Of a stretch of 7,834 nucleotides of DNA, positions 1 through 5,321 are shown one piece after another. The stretch covers positions 1 through 7,834 of the forward strand of contig CAJMSX010000089.1 in the NCBI GenBank assembly GCA_905216195.1, read 5' to 3'. The notes under the pieces are model-generated. The model had not been told where the DNA came from. It ran no database searches and saw only the letters and a program-made list of their open reading frames with translations. A program made the translations under genes and the position numbers. Each line of letters begins with the position of its first letter. Position 1 is the stretch's first letter. The DNA is from an uncultured bacterium. GTDB taxonomy: Bacteria; Bacteroidota; Bacteroidia; Bacteroidales; Marinifilaceae.

Positions 1-686
1 AGGCCCAGCTGAAGGCGGATGGAGCTATGGTGGAATGGATCAGGAAAGAAATTCTGGATATACTCTTACCGCGGGTAAAAGCAAAATTACCGAAACGGGT
101 ACAGGCTTTGTTCGATAAGGAACTTATTTTATATGTCAATCCTACCGGTAAATTCGTGATCGGAGGTCCCCACGGGGATACGGGACTGACCGGGCGTAAA
201 ATCATCGTGGATACCTATGGAGGAAAAGGGGCTCACGGAGGGGGTGCGTTTTCCGGAAAGGATCCTTCGAAAGTGGATCGGTCGGCAGCGTATGCCGCCC
301 GGCACATTGCTAAAAATATAGTGGCGGCCGGTGTAGCCGACGAGATATTGATACAGATTTCTTACGCTATCGGTATTGCCCGCCCGGTCGGTATTTTTGT
401 AAATACTTACGGCAGCTCGAAGGTGAAACTATCGGATGTGGAGATTGCCGGGAAAATTGGGGAATTGTTCGATTTACGGCCGAAAGCGATAGAAGAGCGC
501 TTGAAGTTGCGGAATCCCATTTACCGGGAAACGGCGGCATACGGACATATGGGACGTACTCCCCAGGTAGTCAAAAAGGTATTCACTTCCTGCTACTGGC
601 CTTCGATAGAAAAAGAAGTAGAGTTGTTTACCTGGGAGAAGCTGGATTACGTGGACGAAATAAAAAAAGCATTTAAAGATTGCTAG
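1..686 (+). CDS. metK: S-adenosylmethionine synthetase, C-terminal part (5' truncated)
   Basis: MetK makes S-adenosylmethionine from ATP and L-methionine in the cytoplasm, releasing phosphate and pyrophosphate. The reading frame is already open at the left edge (first full codon at base 3) and ends at TAG 684-686. About 227 residues are present, roughly the C-terminal half of a family of about 380-430 residues. The ATG at base 27 is an internal methionine, not the start, because family-like sequence continues upstream of it. Visible family motifs are DTGLTGRK followed by IIVDTYGG (bases 177-224) and the glycine-rich signature GGGAFSGKD (bases 237-263), which belongs to the phosphate/metal-binding active site. 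The tail region with ETAAYGHMGR is also typical. No defect is seen in the visible part. The gene converges on the peptidase gene that follows. Identity is very secure; the N-terminal half cannot be assessed. Confidence 0.97.
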   Translation, partial: AQLKADGAMVEWIRKEILDILLPRVKAKLPKRVQALFDKELILYVNPTGKFVIGGPHGDTGLTGRKIIVDTYGGKGAHGGGAFSGKDPSKVDRSAAYAARHIAKNIVAAGVADEILIQISYAIGIARPVGIFVNTYGSSKVKLSDVEIAGKIGELFDLRPKAIEERLKLRNPIYRETAAYGHMGRTPQVVKKVFTSCYWPSIEKEVELFTWEKLDYVDEIKKAFKDC

Positions 687-694
687 ATTTTTTT
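667..694 (+). terminator. weak U-tract terminator-like element at metK 3' end
   Basis: A run of seven T (688-694) follows the metK stop codon almost directly. AAGCA at the end of the gene can pair weakly with TGCT across the stop, and an A-run before it could extend pairing into the T-run. The GC-poor stem is only four or five pairs, so this is a tentative metK terminator. The stronger hairpin at 751-780 could act as a backup. Confidence 0.3.
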
Positions 695-750
695 CAATGC
701 CCGGTTCCTACCGGAAGCTGTAGTCCCGGCATAGTCCGAAACAAATAAGA

Positions 751-780
751 AAGGCTGTTCCTTTTCCGGGGAACAGCCTT
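751..780 (-). terminator. strong hairpin terminator between convergent genes
   Basis: An 11-base perfect inverted repeat, AAGGCTGTTCC (751-761) and GGAACAGCCTT (770-780), encloses an 8-base loop. Read on the minus strand it is followed by a T-rich stretch (TCTTATTTGTTT), the arrangement of an intrinsic terminator for the peptidase gene, whose stop codon lies 21 bases before it. On the plus strand the hairpin is followed by ATTCG rather than a T-run, so it would stop metK transcription less efficiently, but the stem may serve both directions. Confidence 0.85.
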
Positions 781-801
781 ATTCGTCAACTGATGTGAGG
801 T

Positions 802-1509
802 TTAATTTCTTCTTCCCAAATAGATCATGATGTAATACAACAGGGTTGCCAGAGAGGAAAGTGCGGCGATGACATAAGTATAGGCTGCCCATTTCAAAGC
901 GTCGAACGCATATCCTTGTGTCTGGTAATCGGTAATGCCGGAATTTCTCAACCAGGCTAAAGCGCGGTGGCTGGCGTCGATTTCTACAGGAAGCGTAATG
1001 AAGCTGAATAAGGTCATTGCCGCGAACAGAACGATACCCGCCAGCAACAACTGAGGGAAGGTATTTACCATTAAGATGCCCGCTAAAAGTATCCATTGCA
1101 CCCAGTGGGAAGCAAAACTTACGACGGGTACGAGAGCCGAACGTAATTTCAGCATGCTGTATGCCTTGGCGTGTTGTACGGCATGACCGCATTCGTGAGC
1201 GGCTACGGCCGCAGCTGCGATACTGTTTCCGTAATACACGTCTTTACTGAGATTGATGGTTTTGTTGACGGGATTGTAATGGTCGGTAAGTTGCCCTTCC
1301 ACACTCCCGATTTTCACTCCCGTTATCCCGTTGTCCCTGAGCATTTTTTCGACTACATCCCGTCCGGTCATACCGTTAGCGGTGGGTATTTTGGAATATT
1401 TGACAAAACGACTTTTTAATTGGTTGCTGATCAGCCAGCTAATAAGCGTGAATCCGATGAAAATCACCCAAATCCACATATTGCCTGCAAATAATGCTGT
1501 GTGTTCCAT
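802..1509 (-). CDS. membrane zinc metallopeptidase, YugP-like (zinc-dependent peptidase family 2)
   Basis: This 235-residue membrane protein matches the YugP-like neutral zinc metallopeptidase family (often labelled Zn_peptidase_2). Residues about 8-28 form an N-terminal membrane segment. A soluble part follows with the motif AAHECGHAVQH, whose HECGH (residues 105-109) is the HExxH zinc site with the catalytic glutamate. Two closely spaced hydrophobic segments lie at about 126-148 and 152-173, then PVEIDASHRA (174-183), a conserved family block that probably supplies a further zinc ligand. A last hydrophobic segment covers about 208-230. Length is normal and the active site intact. The physiological substrate of the family is not established; a role in membrane protein turnover is inference. 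The start ATG (complement of 1507-1509) has an A/T-rich leader and a TAnnTTTG promoter about 55 bases upstream. The gene appears monocistronic: a terminator follows, and the next upstream gene is divergent. Confidence 0.9.
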   Translation of the reverse strand: MEHTALFAGNMWIWVIFIGFTLISWLISNQLKSRFVKYSKIPTANGMTGRDVVEKMLRDNGITGVKIGSVEGQLTDHYNPVNKTINLSKDVYYGNSIAAAAVAAHECGHAVQHAKAYSMLKLRSALVPVVSFASHWVQWILLAGILMVNTFPQLLLAGIVLFAAMTLFSFITLPVEIDASHRALAWLRNSGITDYQTQGYAFDALKWAAYTYVIAALSSLATLLYYIMIYLGRRN

Positions 1510-1564
1510 GTTGTTTTCTAATTAAGTTGTATTGAAAATCGTACAAAAAATGTACCATCCTCTC

Positions 1565-1596
1565 CAAAGATACGACGAATGACGATATTGCAGAAA
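1565..1596 (-). promoter_or_regulatory. Bacteroidota-type promoter for the zinc peptidase
   Basis: On the minus strand TATCTTTG (complement of 1565-1572) matches the Bacteroidota -7 consensus TAnnTTTG exactly. TTTC (complement of 1593-1596) stands 20 bases further upstream as a one-mismatch -33 TTTG. The implied transcript has a 5' leader of roughly 45-50 bases containing a small palindrome, GTACA-5-TGTAC (1541-1555). No start site has been mapped; this is a motif match only. Confidence 0.65.
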
Positions 1597-1636
1597 TGCT
1601 TTTTGAATATTTAACGATTCCTGACACTTTAGGTCA

Positions 1637-1667
1637 GTAGGTTCCCGGTTTGTCAGGACCGGGCTAC
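1637..1667. other. inverted-repeat structure between divergent promoters
   Basis: CCCGG (1644-1648) pairs with CCGGG (1659-1663), and GTAG (1637-1640) pairs with CTAC (1664-1667) after a 3-base bulge. A second, mutually exclusive repeat CCTGACA/TGTCAGG (1620-1626 and 1651-1657) overlaps it. It lies upstream of both divergent promoters (boxes at 1565-1572 and 1720-1727), so it could be an operator shared by both genes. The function is unknown. Confidence 0.3.
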
Positions 1668-1698
1668 TTGCGTCTTCTCCGAAAAAAGGCGGTTTAAA

Positions 1699-1727
1699 TT
1701 GAATTTTCATACTTATTATTATCTTTG
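1699..1727 (+). promoter_or_regulatory. Bacteroidota-type promoter for the sigma-54 regulator
   Basis: TATCTTTG at 1720-1727 is an exact match to the -7 consensus TAnnTTTG, with TTG at 1699-1701 (within AATTG) 18 bases upstream as a -33 element. Transcription would begin near 1734-1736, giving a very short leader of about 11-13 bases before the ATG at 1747. This placement decides the start of the downstream gene: the in-frame ATG at 1699 lies inside the promoter and would not be transcribed from it. Confidence 0.7.
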
Positions 1728-1746
1728 TAAACTTAATCGAGAAAGT

Positions 1747-3105
1747 ATGGGTAAGGTACTGATTATAGATGATGAAAGTCAATTGAGAGGGTTGTTGGCG
1801 CGCATCATCGGACTGGAAGGATATGAAGTGTTACAGGCGGATACTTGTAAGTCAGGTATGAAACAGTTGATGGCGGCCGATCCGGAAGTGGTGTTATGCG
1901 ATGTTCGCTTGCCGGATGGAAACGGAGTGGAATTGGTTACCACTATTAAAAAAACGAAGCCTTCGACCGAAGTGATTATGCTGACGGCTCACGGCAATAT
2001 TCCCGACGGGGTGCAAGCCATCAAAAACGGAGCTTTCGATTATATTACCAAAGGGGACGATAATCCTAAAATCCTACCTTTGCTGAGCGCTGCTATGGAA
2101 AAGGCGAAAGCGGCCCGTCAGCAGGTGAGGGTAGGAACGGCGGCCGGAAAAACCTCTTCTTTTGAGCATATTTTAGGTAAGTCCCGGGCTTTAGGAAAAG
2201 CAGTGGAATTGGCCCGGAAAGTATCAGCTACGGAAGTGCCGGTATTATTGACGGGAGAGACGGGGACCGGGAAAGAAGTGTTTGCTCAGGCTATTCATGA
2301 TAACAGTTCCCGCAGACAGAAAGCTTTTGTAGCGGTTAATTGTTCTTCTTTCAGCAAGGAATTGCTGGAAAGTGAAATGTTCGGACACAAAGCCGGGGCT
2401 TTTACCGGAGCTTTGAAAGATAAAAAGGGATTGTTCGAAGAAGCGGATAAAGGAACCATTTTTTTGGATGAAATCGGAGAAATGGCTTATGATCTTCAGG
2501 CTAAGCTATTGCGGATATTGGAAACCGGGGAGTTTATTAAAGTCGGCGATACGAAGCCGACCCGGGTAAATGTGAGGGTGATTGCGGCGACAAACCGGGA
2601 TTTGCAAAAGGAAATCCGGGAGGAACATTTCCGGGAGGATCTGTTTTATCGCCTGTCCGTTTTCCAGATCCATTTACCCCCGTTACGGGAACGTACGGAG
2701 GATATTGCCACGTATGTATATTCGTTTATCCGTTTGTTTGAGGAGAAAGTAGGCAAACGGGTGAAAGAGGTAGATCCGCAGTATATCGAAGTTTTGAAAA
2801 GTCAGCCCTGGAAAGGAAATGTACGCGAATTGCGGAATGTGGTGGAACGAAGTATGATTATTGCCGAAGGAGAGGGCTTGACCGTTGCCGATCTGCCGGT
2901 AGACCTGCAAAATACGCCTTCTGCCGGTTCCGGAGAAAATCGTTATTCGGATTTCGAATTGGCGGGTATGGAGCGAAAACACATTATCAAAGTTTTGCAA
3001 TATACGCAGGGCAATAAAGCCGAAGCCGCCCGGCTGATGCACATCGGCCTGACCACACTTTACCGTAAAATAGAAGAATACGGTATCAAGACAGAAGGAA
3101 TATAA
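1747..3105 (+). CDS. NtrC-family sigma-54-dependent response regulator
   Basis: This 452-residue protein is a two-component regulator that activates sigma-54 RNA polymerase by ATP hydrolysis. The receiver domain (about 1-120) has the acidic pair D8-D9, phospho-acceptor D52, T80 and K102. The AAA+ domain (about 138-370) has Walker A GETGTGKE (170-177), the sigma-54 contact loop GAFTGA (217-222), Walker B GTIFLDEIG (236-244), the arginine-finger region REDLFYRL (296-303) and sensor II around WKGNVREL (355-362). The C-terminus carries a Fis-type helix-turn-helix (about 423-447, NKAEAARL...LYRKI). All key residues are intact and length is normal. I chose the ATG at 1747 because upstream sequence is promoter and MGKVLIIDDE begins as receivers do. 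No histidine kinase lies beside it, so its partner is unknown. A hexosaminidase gene follows after 17 bases and the kdp operon lies further on. It resembles AtoC/ZraR/NtrC; a specific name is not justified. Confidence 0.95.
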   Translation: MGKVLIIDDESQLRGLLARIIGLEGYEVLQADTCKSGMKQLMAADPEVVLCDVRLPDGNGVELVTTIKKTKPSTEVIMLTAHGNIPDGVQAIKNGAFDYITKGDDNPKILPLLSAAMEKAKAARQQVRVGTAAGKTSSFEHILGKSRALGKAVELARKVSATEVPVLLTGETGTGKEVFAQAIHDNSSRRQKAFVAVNCSSFSKELLESEMFGHKAGAFTGALKDKKGLFEEADKGTIFLDEIGEMAYDLQAKLLRILETGEFIKVGDTKPTRVNVRVIAATNRDLQKEIREEHFREDLFYRLSVFQIHLPPLRERTEDIATYVYSFIRLFEEKVGKRVKEVDPQYIEVLKSQPWKGNVRELRNVVERSMIIAEGEGLTVADLPVDLQNTPSAGSGENRYSDFELAGMERKHIIKVLQYTQGNKAEAARLMHIGLTTLYRKIEEYGIKTEGI

Positions 3106-3122
3106 ATCAATTTTTAAAGGCT

Positions 3123-4763
3123 ATGTTTGAAAAATTAAGGAAACTTTTGGCGATAGCGGGAGTATTGCTTTTAGGTAATGTACGGGCTGATGCGCAGGAA
3201 AATTTATCCGCTTTATTACCCCTCCCTAACCGGATTCGGACGGTTGAAACGTCGGGTGATTTTTTTCTTTCCTCCCGGACTTCTATTTATATAGATTCCG
3301 TTTCCTTGACTTTCGAAGCTTTTGAATTACAGCGCATCTTGCAGGCCCGGATGGGCTTGTCTCCCGAAATCGTTCCGGTTCGGGAGCAGGCTTCTATCCT
3401 CTTATGTGTGGATTCTTCTCTCACCGGCAGGGAACATTATGTATTGGATGTTTCTTCCGGGAAGTTGGCGATTACGGGCAGTACTTCCGAAGCGGTTTTC
3501 CGGGGGCTGATGACTTTGGATCAGCTCTTGTTAGGTGATGTTTGCCGGACGGTCCGGCGGCAAATAGCTCCTGTGTATATAGAGGACGAACCCCGTTTCG
3601 CTTACCGGGCTTTAATGCTCGATCCGGCCCGGCATTTTCTGCCGGTGAAAGATGTCAAATTTTTTATCGATCAGATGGCCCGTTATAAATACAATGTGTT
3701 GCAATTACATCTTACGGACGATCAGGGCTGGCGGATCGAAATCAAAAAATACCCTGCTTTGACCCGGATCGGCGCCCGACGAAATCCCGAAACCGGTTCG
3801 CAGGGTCCGGACAATGGCTTTTATACCCAGGACCAGTTGAAGGAATTGGTCCGTTATGCCGCCGACCGGCATATTGAGATTATCCCGGAACTGGACATAC
3901 CCGGACATACGGTAGCCGTATTGTCGGCTTATCCCGGATTGGGATGTACCACTACGGATACGCTGCCCAAAGTGATGGGTAAAACGGAGAATCTGATGCT
4001 GTGTGCGGCCCATGAAAAAGTATATACCCTTTACCGGGACATTTTGGCGGAAGTAGCTTCCCTTTTCCCTTCCGAATGGATACATTTAGGAGGTGATGAG
4101 GCTGCGGTTTCCCACAATTGGCTGAAATGCGACCGCTGCCGCGCTTTGATGAAGAAACGAAACTATACGGAAGCTGGAGAATTGATGAATTATTTTTTTG
4201 GAAAAATCCTTCCGGATGTGCGGAAAAACGGGAAGAAAGCTATTTTATGGTGTGAACTAGACCGTATTGCTCCGCCGGCTCACGATTATCTTTTCCCTTA
4301 TCCCTCCGATGTTACTCTGGTGAGCTGGCGTTACGGGTTGACTCCCCTTTGCCTGGATTTGACGGCTAAATCCGGCAATAAGCTGATTATGGCTCCCGGA
4401 GAATATGCTTATTTGGATTATCCCCAATGGAAAGGAGACCTGCCCGAATTCAACAATTGGGGTATGCCTCTGACGTCCCTGGAAACTTGCTATCGTTTTG
4501 ATCCGGGGTACGGTAAACCCTTGGCAGAACAAACCCATATTTTAGGTATCACCGGGACTTTATGGGGAGAGGCTATGAAAGATATCAACCGGGTAACATA
4601 TATGGCTTATCCCCGTGCGTTGGCTTTGGCCGAAGCCGGTTGGACCCGCATGGAGTTCCGGGATTGGGATTCCTTTAAGGTCCGCTTGTATCCCAATTTG
4701 TTCGATTTGATCAAACAGGGCGTATCCGTGCGTGTTCCTTTTGAAATTGTTTCCCGGCCCTGA
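3123..4763 (+). CDS. GH20 beta-N-acetylhexosaminidase, secreted
   Basis: Glycoside hydrolase family 20 enzymes release terminal GlcNAc or GalNAc from glycans by substrate-assisted catalysis. Here the catalytic pair is D325-E326 in HLGGDEA; E326 is the acid/base and D325 positions the substrate N-acetyl group. The 546-residue protein starts with a signal peptide (charged MFEKLRK, hydrophobic 8-18, probable cleavage after ADA at 24) and no lipobox cysteine, so a periplasmic location is likely. Residues about 30-150 form the small N-terminal GH20b-like domain. The (beta/alpha)8 barrel begins at about 158 with FAYRALMLDPARHF, continues with LHLTDDQGWRIEIKKYP (195-211), PELDIPGH (255-262) and GGDEA (323-327), and ends near GTLWGEA (478-484), which supplies an active-site tryptophan and glutamate. 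No extra C-terminal carbohydrate-binding domain is visible. It follows the sigma-54 regulator by 17 bases with no obvious promoter between, suggesting co-transcription. Likely substrates are host mucin/N-glycans or chitobiose-type sugars; recycled cell-wall amino sugars are an alternative. Confidence 0.95.
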   Translation: MFEKLRKLLAIAGVLLLGNVRADAQENLSALLPLPNRIRTVETSGDFFLSSRTSIYIDSVSLTFEAFELQRILQARMGLSPEIVPVREQASILLCVDSSLTGREHYVLDVSSGKLAITGSTSEAVFRGLMTLDQLLLGDVCRTVRRQIAPVYIEDEPRFAYRALMLDPARHFLPVKDVKFFIDQMARYKYNVLQLHLTDDQGWRIEIKKYPALTRIGARRNPETGSQGPDNGFYTQDQLKELVRYAADRHIEIIPELDIPGHTVAVLSAYPGLGCTTTDTLPKVMGKTENLMLCAAHEKVYTLYRDILAEVASLFPSEWIHLGGDEAAVSHNWLKCDRCRALMKKRNYTEAGELMNYFFGKILPDVRKNGKKAILWCELDRIAPPAHDYLFPYPSDVTLVSWRYGLTPLCLDLTAKSGNKLIMAPGEYAYLDYPQWKGDLPEFNNWGMPLTSLETCYRFDPGYGKPLAEQTHILGITGTLWGEAMKDINRVTYMAYPRALALAEAGWTRMEFRDWDSFKVRLYPNLFDLIKQGVSVRVPFEIVSRP

Positions 4764-4779
4764 GATTACCCGGGGCCGG
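4754..4779 (+). terminator. GC-rich hairpin overlapping the hexosaminidase stop
   Basis: CCGGCCC (4754-4760) pairs with GGGCCGG (4773-4779) around a 12-base loop that begins with the stop codon TGA. The following bases (TCCCGGTTTCCTTCC) are only mildly T-rich, so it may protect the mRNA 3' end or pause transcription rather than terminate strongly. Confidence 0.35.
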
Positions 4780-4843
4780 TCCCGGTTTCCTTCCGTGGCG
4801 GCCCTTTATACGTTCCGGCAGATGCTTACCGCTTTCTCTATAG

Positions 4844-4880
4844 CATCCGGTTTCCGGATGTGTCCCTTCATTTAATCTTT
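4844..4880 (+). terminator. probable terminator of the regulator-hexosaminidase unit
   Basis: CATCCGG (4844-4850) and CCGGATG (4854-4860) form a perfect 7-base stem with a TTT loop, extendable by a G-T pair. About ten bases later the sequence becomes T-rich (TTTAATCTTTT, from 4871). The gap before the T-rich tract weakens it as a textbook intrinsic terminator, but it is the best candidate between the hexosaminidase and kdp genes. Confidence 0.45.
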
Positions 4881-4911
4881 TCCTGATCGTTTCCTGTTGT
4901 TAAAATGGAAA

Positions 4912-4935
4912 AACCTTTTTCATTTTGAAAAGGTT
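4912..4935. repeat. A/T-rich inverted repeat
   Basis: AACCTTTT (4912-4919) and AAAAGGTT (4928-4935) are perfect complements around an 8-base spacer. Read on the minus strand the stem is followed by TTTTCC, so it could be a weak minus-strand terminator, although no minus-strand gene is seen to use it. A protein-binding site upstream of kdp is an alternative. Confidence 0.45.
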
Positions 4936-4956
4936 GTGGCCTAATCTGTTTTCGGA

Positions 4957-4973
4957 TTACTTATTATAAGTAA
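4957..4973. repeat. 17-base palindrome upstream of kdp, possible operator
   Basis: TTACTTA (4957-4963) and TAAGTAA (4967-4973) form a perfect inverted repeat with a TTA centre. It is centred near 4965, about 50 bases before the candidate kdp promoter elements. Symmetry and position suit a dimeric activator or repressor site, and the low GC content argues against a terminator. The binding protein is unknown. Confidence 0.45.
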
Positions 4974-5008
4974 TTGATATTCACATTTTTATGTTCTATT
5001 AGAATATT

Positions 5009-5026
5009 TCCGGCACATCTTTGGAA
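5009..5026 (+). promoter_or_regulatory. candidate kdp promoter, housekeeping and/or sigma-54-like
   Basis: CATCTTTG (5016-5023) differs from the Bacteroidota -7 box TAnnTTTG only in its first base; a clear -33 TTTG is not seen 19-21 bases upstream. Overlapping it, GGCAC (5012-5016) matches the core of a sigma-54 -24 element. At the strict spacing the -12 position reads TGGAA against consensus TTGCA (G kept, C lost); a TTGGA match exists but one base too close. Either way the transcript would start near 5030, about 35 bases before the first small gene. The assignment is tentative. Confidence 0.4.
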
Positions 5027-5065
5027 GAGGACAGAACCATACGATAAATCATTAAAATTAAAAGT

Positions 5066-5158
5066 ATGGAAATTTTGTCATTTATTTTTTTGTGCGGCAT
5101 AGCTTGTTTGTGCTATTGGTTTTTCTTCAAATGTATTGATTGGTTCGAAAAAATATGA
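5066..5158 (+). CDS. 30-residue cysteine-rich single-pass membrane microprotein upstream of kdpF
   Basis: An open frame from ATG 5066 to TGA 5156-5158 encodes 30 residues. It begins MEILSFIFL, has one hydrophobic segment (about residues 4-21) and ends in a short charged, aromatic tail FKCIDWFEKI. Four of the 30 residues are cysteine (C10, C14, C16, C23), three inside the membrane segment. Support for translation: the start context AAAGTATGG is identical to that of the sigma-54 regulator gene, the leader is A/T-rich as usual for Bacteroidota, the product is a sensible one-pass peptide, and the next gene's Shine-Dalgarno begins on its stop codon. I do not recognise the family. Its place in the kdp operon suggests a small accessory or regulatory subunit of the K+ pump, but that is inference. 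It could also be a leader peptide whose translation sets kdpF expression. Confidence 0.6.
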   Translation: MEILSFIFLCGIACLCYWFFFKCIDWFEKI

Positions 5159-5165
5159 AAGGAGG
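5158..5165 (+). promoter_or_regulatory. strong Shine-Dalgarno for kdpF
   Basis: AAAGGAGG (5158-5165) stands six bases before the kdpF ATG at 5172. This is a near-perfect Shine-Dalgarno at ideal spacing, unusual for Bacteroidota and absent from the other complete genes in this window. Its first base is the last base of the upstream TGA stop, so the two small genes may be translationally coupled. Confidence 0.8.
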
Positions 5166-5171
5166 AAAAGA

Positions 5172-5252
5172 ATGTTTATAGTATTGTTTATTCTCAGTCT
5201 GGTTATGTTCGGTTATTTGATGTACGTACTGATCAAACCCGAGGAGTTTTAG
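5172..5252 (+). CDS. kdpF: KdpF, small stabilising subunit of the K+-transporting ATPase
   Basis: The frame runs from ATG 5172 to TAG 5250-5252 and encodes 26 residues, typical for KdpF (about 25-30). KdpF is a one-helix inner-membrane peptide that stabilises the KdpFABC complex. Residues 2-19 are hydrophobic, and the C-terminus GYLMYVLIKPEEF closely follows the familiar KdpF ending GYLxYxLIxxExF. It starts 13 bases after the preceding microprotein and has a strong Shine-Dalgarno at 5158-5165. It is followed by kdpA after a 69-base gap, the standard kdpF-kdpA order. Its size is below usual gene-calling cutoffs, so it may be missed in automatic annotation. Confidence 0.9.
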   Translation: MFIVLFILSLVMFGYLMYVLIKPEEF

Positions 5253-5260
5253 CCGTTTGG

Positions 5261-5283
5261 GGGAAATCAGGAAATTCCCTGAT
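5261..5283 (+). other. intra-operon hairpin between kdpF and kdpA
   Basis: ATCAGG (5266-5271) pairs with CCTGAT (5278-5283) around a 6-base loop. An alternative overlapping stem pairs GGGAA (5261-5265) with TTCCC (5275-5279). G-runs flank it (5259-5263, 5284-5287, 5289-5291). It lies within the 69-base kdpF-kdpA gap and could be a processing or pausing element that tunes KdpA level; no T-run follows, so it is not an intrinsic terminator. Confidence 0.4.
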
Positions 5284-5321
5284 GGGGAGGGATAAAAAAT
5301 CGGAAATCTAAATTTGAAAAG

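Larger units (their letters stand above)
4764..5065. other. 302-base intergenic region upstream of kdp
   Basis: I find no convincing gene here on either strand. The left part (to about 4880) holds GC-rich hairpins tied to the end of the hexosaminidase unit. The right part is A/T-rich, holding two inverted repeats (4912-4935 and 4957-4973), a smaller TAATC/GATTA pair (4942-4946 and 4955-4959), and the candidate kdp promoter around 5012-5023. The final bases before the first kdp-linked ATG (AAAGTATGG) copy the start context of the sigma-54 regulator gene. No c-di-AMP riboswitch consensus was recognised. Confidence 0.6.

Noticed and set aside
27..29. ATG at base 27 as the true start of metK
   Set aside because: The frame continues upstream to the window edge with family-like residues, and the protein from base 27 would lack the N-terminal half of the enzyme.
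779..1192. A 137-codon minus-strand frame overlapping the zinc peptidase
   Set aside because: It is an alternate frame of the peptidase gene, runs through the terminator region, and has no family resemblance.
1522..1782. An 86-codon minus-strand frame across the divergent promoter region
   Set aside because: It covers both promoter boxes and the start of the sigma-54 regulator, has no recognisable domain, and is best explained as chance openness.
3600..3645. Alanine in place of the usual glycine in the hexosaminidase YRGLMLD block
   Set aside because: A conservative change in a block that varies among GH20 enzymes; the catalytic D-E pair and the arginine are intact, so loss of function is not implied.
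4764..5065. A c-di-AMP (ydaO-type) riboswitch ahead of kdp, as in many Firmicutes
   Set aside because: I could not identify the characteristic conserved blocks or multi-helix layout; the region is A/T-rich with short simple palindromes. A covariance-model search would be decisive.
5282..5311. A nine-codon frame (MGRDKKSEI) between kdpF and kdpA
   Set aside because: Too short, mostly charged, without a start signal, and its ATG lies within the stem of a hairpin.
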